From Sipunculus nudus (lineage: Eukaryota; Annelida; Sipuncula; Golfingiida; Sipunculidae), in the NCBI GenBank assembly GCA_026874595.1, contig CM049317.1:77443891-77507890 (forward strand): a stretch of DNA of 64,000 nucleotides, in the 5' to 3' direction. This document shows positions 1-11,394 of the stretch, piece by piece (the stretch's first letter is position 1; each line of letters opens with the position of its first letter). The position numbers and the translations under genes were made by a program. A model generated the notes under the pieces. That model was given only the letters and a program-made list of their open reading frames with translations, searched no databases and was not told the origin of the DNA.

Positions 1-545
1 CCTACATAATGGCTACCAACATAACATCCAATACCTTTATTTCTATGCCGATTCAGTAATTCATCCATATACATAGTAAACAGAATAGGAGACAAGACTC
101 CTCCTTGCCGCACACCATTACTGGCTCCGAACTCTTCGGATTCAACTCCACCCCATTTAGTTTTGATAACAGGAGTCTTGTACATATCAATTAGGACCCG
201 AATGATAGCAGGCTGAATATTTCGTTCCAATAACATTCCGAACAACTTAGGAATATTAACTTTATCAAATGCACGAGATGCATCAACAAAACAAGAATAC
301 ACCGGTGAACCATTCCATATGTAATGCCCAACTGTTTCCTTTAGGACTACTGTGCACATGTTAATTGAGTGGCTCTTTTTTAATGCTAACTGTAATGAGG
401 AGGTACTGAGTTTATTTCCAGTCCTATTGATGATTACAATATCGAGCAACTTACTCAAACAACTAGCTAAAGAGATACCCATATAATTGTCACTACACAT
501 ACATGAAACTGTTCCAAAGTTTGCAGGCTTTTGAAAGGAAAGAAA
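1..545 (-). pseudogene. LINE reverse transcriptase fragment, runs off the left edge
   Basis: Reading the minus strand gives one open frame of about 180 codons that continues past base 1. It contains a typical non-LTR reverse transcriptase core: an NYxGISLASCLSKLLD-like segment, an SSLQLALKKSHS segment, motif A as FVDASRAFDKV (about 250-290) and motif B as NGVRQGGVLSP (about 90-125). Motif C (YADD) would lie beyond the edge. In this family the enzyme copies element RNA at a nicked target site. The 5' side of the element (EN domain, expected above 545) is absent, so this is a truncated or broken copy, although no stop interrupts the visible part. The LINE clade cannot be fixed from this piece. 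Confidence 0.85.
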
Positions 546-751
546 AGAAAATTGGAAGGAAAGAAAAGCGACAGTCTTTCCGTGTGAACCTCAGTATCTT
601 TAGCAAATGCAATTTGCGAGGACTATATAGGGCGGAGCATGAGACAGAGTTTGAGTTAATATATTAGCAGATAATCTGGAGCTAGTTCGTTAATCATTTC
701 ATAAAATGTGGATTGTATAGCCAGCTCTCTTCTTATTTTTATACTTGACCA

Positions 752-937
752 TTACAGCTCATTTACCATAGCTCCAGTGCTGGAAGTCGAGAGCGCTCCA
801 TTACATGTTAAACATGCTTTCCGTTGTATACTCTCCAGTTGGTATGACTGTCTGACAGAACAATTGTTTAATATTAAAACACCACACTCCAGTACTAAAC
901 GTATAAATGATTTATACATACGATCTAAAACTTTCAT
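752..937 (-). pseudogene. LINE polyprotein C-terminal fragment
   Basis: A 61-codon minus-strand frame reads like the segment after the catalytic core of non-LTR reverse transcriptases, with MYKSFIRLVLECG followed by NNCSVRQSYQLESIQRKAC. The usual family pattern is YKxFIRPxLEYG ... WxNCxxxxxxxLExxQRxAA. It lies behind the neighbouring RT fragment in the same orientation but in non-colinear order (C-terminal part at the higher coordinate), so it is a separate or rearranged relic. No catalytic residues are in this piece. Confidence 0.6.
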
Positions 938-1163
938 AGAGAATTGGAATTTATAATTTTTTCAAAAATTTTCAAAATTTCAAAAACCTGTTGTAAGGGC
1001 ATGATATGAGACTTTTCTCGAACAAACGTAAGACCAAGAAGAAAAATAATGGGACAAATACAAGTCAGCAGTTTAGAAGCTGCAATAGTTGCTAAATAAG
1101 AAGAAACATACACCATAGTGGAATGATGAAGTCAGGACAAGGGAAAAGAAGAAAGCATACACT

Positions 1164-1700
1164 ATGTACCTGAACACTGAGAGTAAGGATGGTTGTCAAG
1201 TAGAAAGAAAACTAAAAAAAAATAGACAAAAGAAAGCGGGTGGTCCAAAGTATCGCGAGTCACCAGGAGAACAGTTTCCAGGAACAACAAACGCTCTTAA
1301 GGACAGCAGAGAGTTTGAGAAAGGAGGAGATAACACCGGTAAAAAAAATCGATATTGAAAATGAAAATATTTTACAGATAACAATACAAAAATGGAAAGA
1401 ACGCTTTAGTAAGATACTTAACCCAGATCTTTCAAGAGGGGTAGACACTGTAGAAAGAACCAATAAGGAAACGGGGGATGCTTGAAATGGGAATGAGGAA
1501 ATAATCATCTTTGAAAAGATACATGTAAAGACAAAAACCACAGGGCATAAAAAAAAACAGACCACGGATGATGAAATACCGAGGGGAGCCAGGGAACAAG
1601 GAACTGCAAATGTTAATCCAACAGATGTCGAAGGTGTAGGAAGTCCCAGATGACAGGAGTAAAGCCGGAATGATGCCGCTGTGCAAAAAGGGAATCTGAT
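1164..1700 (+). other. Degenerate coding-like stretch, possibly LINE-derived
   Basis: Short overlapping plus-strand frames are lysine- and glutamate-rich and include a WKERFSKILNPDL segment. That segment resembles the linker between endonuclease and reverse transcriptase of some LINEs (WxEHFxxLLN pattern). Stops and frame changes interrupt it. No complete domain is visible and the assignment is weak. Confidence 0.25.
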
Positions 1701-2043
1701 AAAAGTTATCTTGGGGTCACGTAATAGAACAAGAAGGCCATTTCTTTGTCTAGTACATATGAAACTCTGTAAACTTTGAGAGATTGATGATCATGTTCTT
1801 TTTAAGTGTAACAGATATAAAGACTTAAGAAATATATTTTTATCATTAATGCAGAACTAACAAGGCCTACAGGCCTAATGCGAACCTGTACATCGGGAAA
1901 TACATCAGGTATAATGCTTCAATGCTGGACCATTACTTTTCATGTATATGAACAATGCAATTACTAAACATTTTGAATATAAAAAACAATAACACAAACA
2001 TCACTGCTGAAATTCTGGCATGGGTGCACACAACACAAAAATG

Positions 2044-2345
2044 ACTGTAGCTGGCACCACCAGTCTTGTATACAACAAAGCTATCAGAGATATATATATA
2101 TGCCCAATTTCAGACTGATATATCAAACCCCTCCTGAGAAATAAGCAGGGACACACACTGTCCAAAAATTATTGTAGGTGGCACCACCAGTCTTGTATAC
2201 GACAAAACTATTTGATATGTATAAACTTGCCCAATTTCAGGCTGATATATCAAATTCCTCTGTAGAAATAAGCAGTCACATACACTGTGCATAAGTCATT
2301 GTAGGTGGCGACACCTGTCTTGTGAACGAGAAAGCCATCAAAGAC
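2044..2345. repeat. Tandem repeat, about 127-bp unit, 2.4 copies
   Basis: The motif TGTAGGTGGCACCACCAGTC (or a close variant) starts copies near 2044, 2171 and 2298. The text between them also matches: CCCAATTTCAG, GCTGATATATCAAA and AGAAATAAGCAG recur in order. The same GTAGGTGGCACCAC core reappears near 7792 and 8250, so this belongs to a dispersed family. Confidence 0.8.
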
Positions 2346-2439
2346 ACATAGACAGGTCAAAATATCAGGCCAGTACATCAAACTGACCATGGGTCTGATG
2401 CATGGGGCTGACCAGGCTTAGGTGAGAAAAGGCAGTTGC

Positions 2440-3100
2440 CCCGAGTGAACTGTGACAAATTGCTAGCACTGAGTGAACTCATGACCTGCACCTGGCTAGA
2501 CTGAGTGAACTTTTGACCTGTACCTGGCTGCACTGAGTGAACTATTGACCTGTTGCATAATCTGACACAGTTGGCAGTCTGCCAAAGCTATAAATAGATC
2601 CAGACTGAAGTTTGGTGCCAAATCTGATGCAGTGGGCAGTCTGCCAACGCTATAAATAGAATGCAGCTACTGCACTGAGTGAACTCCTGACCTATACCTG
2701 GCTGCACTGAGTGAACTCTTGACCTGTTGCCTAATCTGATACAGTTGGCAGTCTACCAAAGCTATAAATAGATCCAGACTGACCTTTGGCCTGTTGCCAA
2801 ATCTGAAATAGCAGCCACACCATTGCACAAGCTCACAGATTGGCTCCACATGCAGCCCTGAGGGGCATGACACACATGAGGTGATTACATGATACTCATG
2901 AGGTGATCACATGCTATCTAAGAGGTGATCACATGGTGCCCATGAGGTGTTCACATGTCACCCATGAGGTGATCACATGCCTTGTGTTTGGCTGCACTGA
3001 TTAAACTCTTGACCTATATCTGGCTGCACTGAATGAACTCTTATCTGTTTCCAAATCTGAAACAGTTGGCAGTTTCTCAACCTATTTAAAGATACAGACA
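2440..3100. repeat. Complex tandem repeat with NFI-like and TATA-like modules
   Basis: Units built on GCACTGAGTGAACTCTTGACC recur about six times. Interleaved is a module made of a palindrome, TTGGCAGTCTGCCAA at 2571-2585, followed 3 bp later by TATAAATAG. Diverged copies of this module lie near 2632-2660 and 2742-2772, and a decayed one near 3067. The palindrome fits the nuclear factor I consensus TTGGC-N5-GCCAA. No coding potential is visible. Confidence 0.75.
2872..2995. repeat. Short tandem repeat, about 23-bp unit, 5 copies
   Basis: Five consecutive units carry CATGAGGTGATCACATG or one-base variants (GGTGATTACATG, GGTGTTCACATG), with TGATCA palindromes. The block lies inside the larger complex repeat. 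Confidence 0.8.
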
Positions 3101-3550
3101 CAATCATGGCCTGTTGGTAAATCTGTTTACACATACTGAAAGACTTTGGCTAAAATGCTTTTCTTCAAGCTGACATATTCATAAACTTTTTCTCAAAATA
3201 TCTAGAATAATAAAAGACGCAGTCCTTTCATTGTTAAGGGTCCAATAATTCTACCCTAAATCATTCAAGTAAACTTGAACAAAGGCCACCTAAGAATAAT
3301 TTTTGTGCAATGTTAAAGAAGTTATAATTGAAACATTAATTTTGTAGAAGAACACTATTGCAGTATTAAAATTGACATAATAATGGCCATAAGACCAACT
3401 TAAGCTTTTCAGGACTCAACCAAAAAATCAACAAACTCAATCTATTCTGATATGATTGAAAGAACAATGTCTTAGGATAATTCTTTTGAAAAATTGAACA
3501 ATTCAACTTGACAGTATTATCATAAACATTTTAAGCTGAAAGAGGCTAAA
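3101..3550. other. No feature seen
   Basis: AT-rich sequence without a credible open frame or recognised repeat. Confidence 0.5.
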
Positions 3551-3556
3551 ATTATA

Positions 3557-6500
3557 GGGCCTTATGCACAAAGGCCGACTAATGGTTAGTCTCAGTTTAA
3601 TCTGCAGACCAACTTTAGACCGTATTTCCTAAAAAACGGACTAGAGATAAACTGAGTTTATCTCTGCATTTTAGTCCCGGATTTAAGCAAAAAGTTAGAC
3701 CTGGTAGGGGGGTAGTTTAAGGTCGGACTAAGTGCTAAATTCATAGGAACCAAATTGCATTTGAACCTTTTTATGGGCTGTTAAAAGTATTAATGTATTA
3801 AAATGTTTTCACTCCAATAATTTATTAACCCCAAATTCATGTGATATGCTGACATTGGCCCTCAAAGCTATTCTAGTTGAAGACCCGTATGATAAAATAA
3901 GAAAAAACAGTGTCACATGTATAATATGTTTGATTTGTAGTAAAAAGGCAGGAATTTAACAATAATGTTTCCCTTTGGAATTGTGTTTAAATGATCGTTA
4001 TAGCATGTATATTTGTAGCACTAAACCGTATAATTTGATTATTTTTTACTATTTGAGTCCATTACCTTTAACTCAGAATGCAACTAAATAAGGTGCTGAA
4101 ATCAGGCTTTATCAATATATCATTTCAAAACCATAGACCTACTGGTTAGTCCACTGAAAACTAAATAAAATATTGACATTAATCTTTGAACTTTTAAGTC
4201 ATAAAATTAATATAACAAATCTCAAAACATTTTTCTTACTGTTTATGAAAATATTTCCTTACCAAAAGCATCTGACAAGGAAGGCCAAGGCCATTTTCAT
4301 GTGCAATATAAAAGTCATTTCGACGTGCATTTATACTCTATATACTAGATACAGTATCATTAAACAAAACACAGGGTAATATATACAAATACTTTGCTCA
4401 ATAAAAAAAATATCACATGAAAGTAATTTCTATGATGTTGCCAGATTTAATTTGAAAACTATACATCCAGCTCAGTTTCAGCAAGAAAAAATAATTTTTT
4501 CTTTTGCTTATATGAATTTTTACGCCTATGTTAAAACGTTTAACAGCTCGCATCCTCTTACAGAATAAATATTTGGTATTAGAATTTGGCATGAACAAGA
4601 TTATCTAAAATACTCGACCCATGATTACTACTCAAATTATAATAATAATAATAATATTAATAATATTACCCGTTATTCAAAATGGTAGCTATCTTGTATC
4701 ATATTTGGTGTCATATACTGGTCTGAAGTATAGCATCCAAAATAATTTAATAAGTCATTTAATAAGTCATTTAATAAGACTATGAGTCAGTAAAATCACG
4801 GCAATATCTGATTATTTATATGATATACAAGAGTTTTTGAATATTTGCCTGACAGATATATTGGATATAAAAGATGTCGTACAAATTTGAATGCGCATAT
4901 ATAGCCCCTCTTGGTTTTTAGAATAGCTTTAAATATTGTAAAAGAATATCAGATATTAGTCAGGTCTGTAATTTGATGGGTTGGAGCCCTCAAGGGCACC
5001 AATCACCCTTATGGATTTGCAATAAAAGATCACGCATATTCTCTTGAGATACTGCGCGATAGAAAATCACCCATTTTAATCTGGTGGCCATATTGGATTT
5101 TCAGTGGGCCTGTCACGCCACAGATCTGGAGCCTTCAGAGACACCAATCATTTCAATAAATTTGAGCAGAAATAAAAAAAAATATTATCTATGAGATACT
5201 GTGCGCGAAAAATTGCGTCACTGGTGAACGAATGTAATCACTATAGAGCATGCATGCTTTTCAATCATGGCCTTAATAATGATTAACAGTATTTACTTCG
5301 CGCCAAATCCATGATATAATCAGACTCATATATAATGCAAACAAACATGCATGCTGCATGGTATTTGCAAGTCTTAAAATAGTCATTAAGATAGCCTACA
5401 GAAAAGTCAAGGTGCTCCCCCCCCCCCCCCCCACACACAACCCCATGGTCATAAAATGAATTAATGTAAGATCTACATAAAATACAAATTTCAAAACAAT
5501 CCTTGTGAACTGATAAATTCGTGCTACTGTAAAAATATTACTCAATACAGACCTTTGCACTAAAATTTTATCAATGTTATAGTCCTATTTTTAAAAGACA
5601 TCTTTGGACTAATACTTTGCAAAATCATTGCAACGTATGTTTCATAGAAGTACATTATTTTATTGTGATAGTAAAATGCAAAGTATCTGATATAAACCTG
5701 TGAATGCTATATGTCAGTCTAGCCATCAGATCTGCAAATATACACATGTATGAAAAAAGGTGGTGCTACTATAGCACTTTTCAGTGTATAAAGATATCCA
5801 AGGGTCACATATATAGCACATTTTTATCAATTATTATACATTAATTACTGAAATGTTGGATTTTTTTTGGTTTTTTTTTGTTTGCTTTATGGACCAGTTT
5901 TAGTAATATACCATTATGTGAGGTAAAACTCTCACATGACTCTGGGATGTCAGTCTCAAAATCACAGAGAGAACCAATATCTCATAAGAAAATTAATTAT
6001 GCAGTTTTCAAGGGATTCCGTGCATTATTATTTTTATTTAGAGATTGCAGCTGTATTTTGGTTTTCATTCAAAATTTATTGATTAGAGTGATACCTAAAT
6101 TTTGCATATTTTTCAAGAATTGTATGTGGCCTACGTTTTTGTAAATATTTCCATACTGAAAAGGGATAACAGGTCTGACAGAGAGACTCATTCTATATTA
6201 ATTTGAGACAAGTCACATGTAAGAGTGCAGAGTTTACTGTTACATAACAGGCAGGTCCCAGTCTCAATACCAATATTGAATTTCCTTATAAACCATTCAA
6301 CATTTAGATGGCACCAATATTCAAACGCAGTAGGTCGAGCTATAAAAATGAATAAGCGCAGTAAATTTCGAAGCAATCTTTGCTTCAGTTTTGTGGGAAA
6401 CTTGAGCTTAGTTTCATCAATTAATGTTCCAAATTGACTGAACATAAAACCTGTGAGGTGACCTTCATAAGGAGCTGTTTTGGCAATGTTGTCCAAAATC

Positions 6501-7757
6501 TGCAAGCAGGATGGTACACATGCATGAAGTATGTATACATATTTTATTTCCTTGAGCTATTATGATAAATTTTGTTCCACAGCCTTTAACATTAAAAATA
6601 AATGTAACTTTCAAGGTGTTCACGGAGCTGATACTAAAGATTGCCAGATTTCTGCAGGAACTGTCATGATGTTTACCAAGATCTTTCTGTTAAAGGCTTG
6701 ACCGAAAGATTCTGAACTAAGTTAAGATCCAGAGAGGGGTTTGGCGGTTTTGGACACCCCTCCCCTTCTCCCGGCAAAAAACATTTTTTTTATCCGACTT
6801 CTGAATTATGCACAATATTGCTCCAAATACCCTAAAAGTATTATAAATCTTAGGATAGTTTATATCTGGCCTCGGCATTTTTTAGAGGTTCATTACACTT
6901 TGTGTTTACTGTCATTATAAGATATGGGTTTCATTAATTCGTGCTAATATCTTTAAGTATAATTATTTAATATCACTGAAATCAGAGGGAAGAATTCCTG
7001 TATGGCTTGATTAAAGCAAGCAGAATTTGGAATCCATGTGTAACGCAAGGCCAATATATAGTCATATATCCTGTACATCGATTTTTTGGTGTTGATGTTG
7101 GCCCGAAAGTCCCCACTGATAACGCTCTTCAGCTTGACGCTGGGAAACAGGGAAACGTTGTTAACTGCCTTCAAATTGGGGTCTCCAGATATCACACAAG
7201 TGCCTTACCATATAACATATAATATATGTATATTTACTGTGTATTTGTTATATAATTCACATATAAATTTAGTCCGTGCCTTGCCATCTTCTTTGACATC
7301 CCCCCTTAGAAAAAATATTAAAAATCCGGCTTGTTATGATCAAAGGCCCATCACAATAGCTAAGCATGGCTGAAAGTTTGAACTAAAGAGGCTCATTTTA
7401 CATGTTTTAACCGACCTATCAGTTGTAGAAGGTTTTATAGTATTGTTTACACAAATATTACACAGTCATAAGCCCTTACATACACTGTAAAGCAAAAGAG
7501 AGCAGTAAAATTGCTCTTAACTGTTGTTTTCTGTGGGGAATCCCCATAGTGACCCTGCTGACCTGCTTCATTAATATTCATATATTGGGTTTAGTACCAG
7601 GTTTAAGGGGTTAGTACTTGGTCTGGCTAAAACTTCTTTCGTCCTCCTTTGTGCATACCGTTTAGACTACACTGATAATCCCGTTTTAGCCATTCCGAGA
7701 TTAAGCAAATACATGGACTTTATTAGGTTTAGTTAGTCAGCTTTTGTGCAGACGGGC
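3557..7757. mobile_element. Putative TIR element about 4.2 kb, degraded
   Basis: The left border GGGCCTTATGCACAAAGG is imperfectly matched in inverted orientation by GCTTTTGTGCAGACGGGCC at the right border. The match continues inward (GACTAA, then TTTAGT/ACTAAA stretches). A second end-like copy, CTTTGTGCATACCG, lies at about 7648. Both borders are flanked by ATA, compatible with a 3-bp target duplication. GGGCC-type ends with 3-bp duplications are seen in Harbinger-like elements, but no transposase motif was recognised. It could also be two nested small elements. Confidence 0.35.
6188..6505 (-). other. Unrecognised 105-codon frame inside the putative element
   Basis: The minus-strand frame has a mixed, protein-like composition (SQFGTLIDETKLKFPTKLKQ, then ARPTAFEYWCHLNVEWF). 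A second minus frame of 80 codons lies at 6953-7195. Neither matches a family I recognise. They may be relics of the element's protein or chance frames; codon bias could not be tested. Confidence 0.2.
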
Positions 7758-7787
7758 CATAAGGTTTTTGCCCATAAAAAACAGGTC

Positions 7788-8700
7788 AATGTAGGTGGCA
7801 CCACGAAATCTGCAACTTCAAATATGAGTCATGTGACCAACATTTGCACAATACTTGGTAATGCTAGCTTCTGTCATTTCTGAGATAACTATGTCAGTAT
7901 GCTTACTTGGCCAAATGACTACGTTCAAATTCGTGTAACTAAAATTAATCAAATGCAAACCATTTGAACAAACTTGAGAGGGCTTGCCTCTGGGTTCATT
8001 TCTGTAAAATATTGAACAATTTGGCTGGACCGTTTACAAGAAGAAGACTTTTAAAGGTTTTTCACCTTTTTCCCTATAAAATCTAAGTAAATGCAGATAG
8101 CAAAAAAATAAAATAAGCTGAATCCCACAACATTTGATATGTGACAGATTATTGAATAAAATCTAGGGATGGTAGCTCCTGCTATTCCTGAGAAATTATG
8201 CGTTAATGTACAGATGACAAATGACCCCCGTACAAAAAAAGTCAATGCAGGTGGCGCCACCAATACCTGAATTTCATATATGACTCATGTGAACAACACT
8301 GGCATAACATTTGGTGATGATAGCTCCGGCCGTTTCTGAGATTGTCATTTTAGTATGCTTTTTTGGACAGATGACTAAGTTCAACTTCCTGTAACTCGGT
8401 CAAAAATCACCGAACTTAAACCATTCGAACAAACTTGAGAGAGATTGTTCCAGGAATCATTTCTGTGAAATACTGGACAATTTGGCTGAACAGTTTCAGA
8501 GAAGACGATTTTTAAAGCTTTTTTATTAGCTTTTTCCCTATAAAATCTAAGAAAATGCAGTTTGCCAAAAAATAAGCAAAATCCGATAGTTTTTTAGATG
8601 ACTAATTTTTGCATAAAATTTTGCGATGCTCACTCTTGCCGTTTTCAAGATAGTATGGATTAACGTACAGACGACGGACGACGGCCGACGCCACACCATC
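7788..8700. repeat. Direct repeat, two diverged copies of about 450 bp
   Basis: Copy 1 starts near 7788 (GTCAATGTAGGTGGCACCAC) and copy 2 near 8240 (GTCAATGCAGGTGGCGCCAC). Matching landmarks follow in order: a GACTCATGTGA-like stretch, TTTCTGAGAT, CCATT(T/C)GAACAAACTTGAGAG and ATTTCTGTAAAATATTG. The second copy ends in a GACGGACGACGGCCGACG tract and CACACCATCGCATAACC, a pattern common in bivalve interspersed repeats. No gene is present. Confidence 0.75.
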
Positions 8701-8709
8701 GCATAACCT

Positions 8710-10880
8710 CACAGGTTCGCTAAAAAAATGGACTTATTCAATTTTTAAGAGTACAGAATTACAGGCCACAATTTGATTCAGGTAAATATTTGTTCCAAGA
8801 AAACAGAATAAGACAGGAAAATATGTCAATATTTCACAAAGTAGTACTTTATAAATTCACCGAAAACTGTAATTTATGTATGAATATGCGTATATCAGTG
8901 TTTAACTGTGCCATTCTTTTCTACATGTATATCTTTTAACATGAATTAATTCATTTTGATGGCAATCTTGTATATATTTATATGTTACTTATGTTATTTG
9001 TACTTTCGGCCATAAAGTTTTTCTACAATAAATCTTTGTTTTTGTTTTTGTTAAAATCAGTAAAGGAGGATTTACATGAGGTACAAGTTCAATACATCGT
9101 AGACAAAAAGTTTACTTTGATGGTTTTGGCACATGAAATGATTGGAAGACAACAGAACATTGTCGAACAGACAATGGCAGCAAAACAGAACAGGGGTTCA
9201 GCCATGATTGAGGGAAGGTAGGGGGACATAATCAATGGCATTGAATGGGTATTATGAAAAATAAGTTATATTTATTAATTCTGTTGTATATTTTAGTGTA
9301 TGAAAATATGAATATACTTTATTTCAATAATGAACCATTTGTTCATTAAGGTTAATTACAGGAAAATGGGGATGGTATGGAAGGGGGTACCCCAACCCTA
9401 ATGGGTAAAATTTTTCATTATGCAACCTAAAAAGGACTTGTGAGTCATTTTAGACAAAACAAATTTTGTGTATTTTCTGTTGCTATGAAACTGTTTTATT
9501 ATGTCTTAAGATAATGTAGTAAAACTGTAAAGGTGTGCAATATTTAAAATTTATATTTCTTCAAACTTAGGATATAAAATTTCAATCGTTTTCAACATGT
9601 TATGTCAATGGCGAACGTTTATCCTTTATAACTTGCAAAATAGTCTTTTTAATGAAATGCTCGAGCAAAAATAACTGATATGTTGCAGTCTTAGGTTAAA
9701 CTTTGCAATTTACCGGGGTCTGTGGTCTTGACAGCACACACAGGACTCGGCACAGCACAGCACATATCATGAGTTTCAGTACCGATATCAGCAGGGGAGC
9801 CGTGTGATTGTTAACGGTAGACTAAATAAGGGCCTGGTGCTCTGCAGCTGCTCATAAATATCCTCAACTAATGTATTTGAAAGTAATAAATTACAGATAA
9901 CTGAAATAAATCTAACTGCTAATAAATAAAATAAAGGAAATCTGAAAAATTGAAATGATTCACAAAAATTTGGAAAATAAAATGAGAGATATTGCAGCTT
10001 AATAGTAGGGCTCCCCCTCCCTCCGGATCAGCCACTGGTTATATATGGCAAAGGCAATTTGATGCATATGGTATATTTTTATTTGTGTGTGTATAAACAT
10101 TTCACACTAATTCCACACAACATACTGTTTTAATTCAATTTAGAAACACAGTCGCACAAGATGAAAAAATATCAAATTTGCAGAATCACTCCCAATGAAA
10201 TGTAGAAATAAGTCTAAAATCTGTGGATACCAGTGAAAGGAATTTCATGATTGTGTTTTAGAGAATTTAATCAGTTTGACTATAAGTGAAACTCCAAGAG
10301 GACAGGGATAACTGGATGCAATCCAGGGACGGAGGGGGGGGGGCAATGGCCCCCCTCTGGCTACGCCCCTGACAGAAAGCCAAAGGGTTATAGGTTAGAC
10401 CCAGAATGAACTGAACTAAATAGTCCTAAGGATAATACAACCAAGGAAGGATGAACCATGACCAAAGTATCAAAGATATGCCTGGTGGCATCAGTTCCAA
10501 AAAAAAGCCCAAAACACTCAACTGTGGAAGGGGATGGATTCTTGCATGGAACAAATGCCCTCATAACCTTCAATGCTTTAATCCTTTAAAAGCATTTCTG
10601 TAAAACAGAGCACTAAACATTGAATTCACATTTTGAGGCTTCTTAAGGAGGAGTTACCATTATATAGTGGAGTGAAAGAGCCAAAGCACAGGAAGATACT
10701 TTGATATCTGATAATTGTCTGCCAGTGTGGTTCCTGTGTCTAAGCTTGAATCTGAGGCATTACTGTGGAGAAGCTTTGTTTCTTGATTATTTCACCTGGC
10801 GGAACCCTGTGGTGTTGATGAAATTTCAATTCTGTTACTGTTGGGCACTAGAAATAAAAAGGCAAAAACCTTTCCTTTAA
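8710..10880. other. Gene-free AT-rich stretch with transposon-end scars
   Basis: No credible exon was found. Two short scars look like small transposon ends: GGATCAGCCACTGG near 10024 and GGCTACGCCCCTG near 10359 next to a G-run. Between about 10860 and 11196 the sequence is probably KANSL2 3' UTR on the minus strand. Confidence 0.5.
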
Positions 10881-10883
10881 ATA

Positions 10884-10889
10884 TTTATT
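10884..10889 (-). terminator. KANSL2: Candidate KANSL2 polyadenylation signal (AATAAA)
   Basis: The plus strand reads TTTATT, so the minus strand carries AATAAA about 310 nt downstream of the KANSL2 stop codon. It is the nearest canonical signal noticed in the 3' flank; transcript evidence would be needed to confirm use. Confidence 0.45.
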
Positions 10890-10899
10890 TGCATACATA

Positions 10900-11090
10900 T
10901 AAACTTGTCGAAGACAAATGCACTTAGAATGTTTGGTTATCCTCCAGTCTGTCAAATATCACTGCAAGCATGGTAGGACTACCAAAGTTAAATTGTGCAT
11001 GTCCAAGACAAGTGCACTTATAAAGTCTTGTAAACTACCAGCCTGTCAAATATCACTGCAGCCATGGTGGGGCTCCCATAGTTAAGCTGT
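10900..11090. repeat. Diverged direct duplication in the KANSL2 3' UTR region
   Basis: Two copies of about 100 bp share CTGTCAAATATCACTGCA, CATGGT(A/G)GG and AAGACAA(A/G)TGCACTTA in the same order. They lie within the predicted minus-strand 3' UTR. Confidence 0.7.
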
Positions 11091-11196
11091 CTGTGAAGAG
11101 ACTGCTGATTCAGGTGTCATTTATACTCAAAATCAACATGGATTCCAAGTTTCACAGGTAAAAAATGCAGCAATTTTGCAAGCTGTCAGGCATCCC

Positions 11197-11394
11197 CTAG
11201 CTGCTAGGTTCTGTAGGTGGTTTTGTAGTTTCTTTTTCTTCCATCAAAGGGGGTGATGGGTCTGTATCCATGGTGACAGGCTCCTGGAGGATCTGGTCTG
11301 GCAGCTGACTGAGCTGTAGTTGGCTGTAGAGATGGTCCTGTCCACCAAGTTGAGATGTTGACACCACATCTATTGGTGATGGGTCCATCAGTAA
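11197..11394 (-). CDS. KANSL2: KANSL2 final coding exon
   Basis: Acceptor TTTGTTTCCAG; 65 codons then TAG. It encodes a Ser/Pro/Gln-rich acidic tail ([20 protein letters not shown] onward), the part of the family that diverges fastest. The exon is assigned by frame and position more than by similarity. Confidence 0.75.
   Translation of the reverse strand, partial: LLMDPSPIDVVSTSQLGGQDHLYSQLQLSQLPDQILQEPVTMDTDPSPPLMEEKETTKPPTEPSS

Noticed and set aside
5418-5435. Long C-run, and similar G- or C-runs near 24137, 54807 and 61348
   Set aside because: Homopolymers with uncertain length; nothing functional can be claimed.
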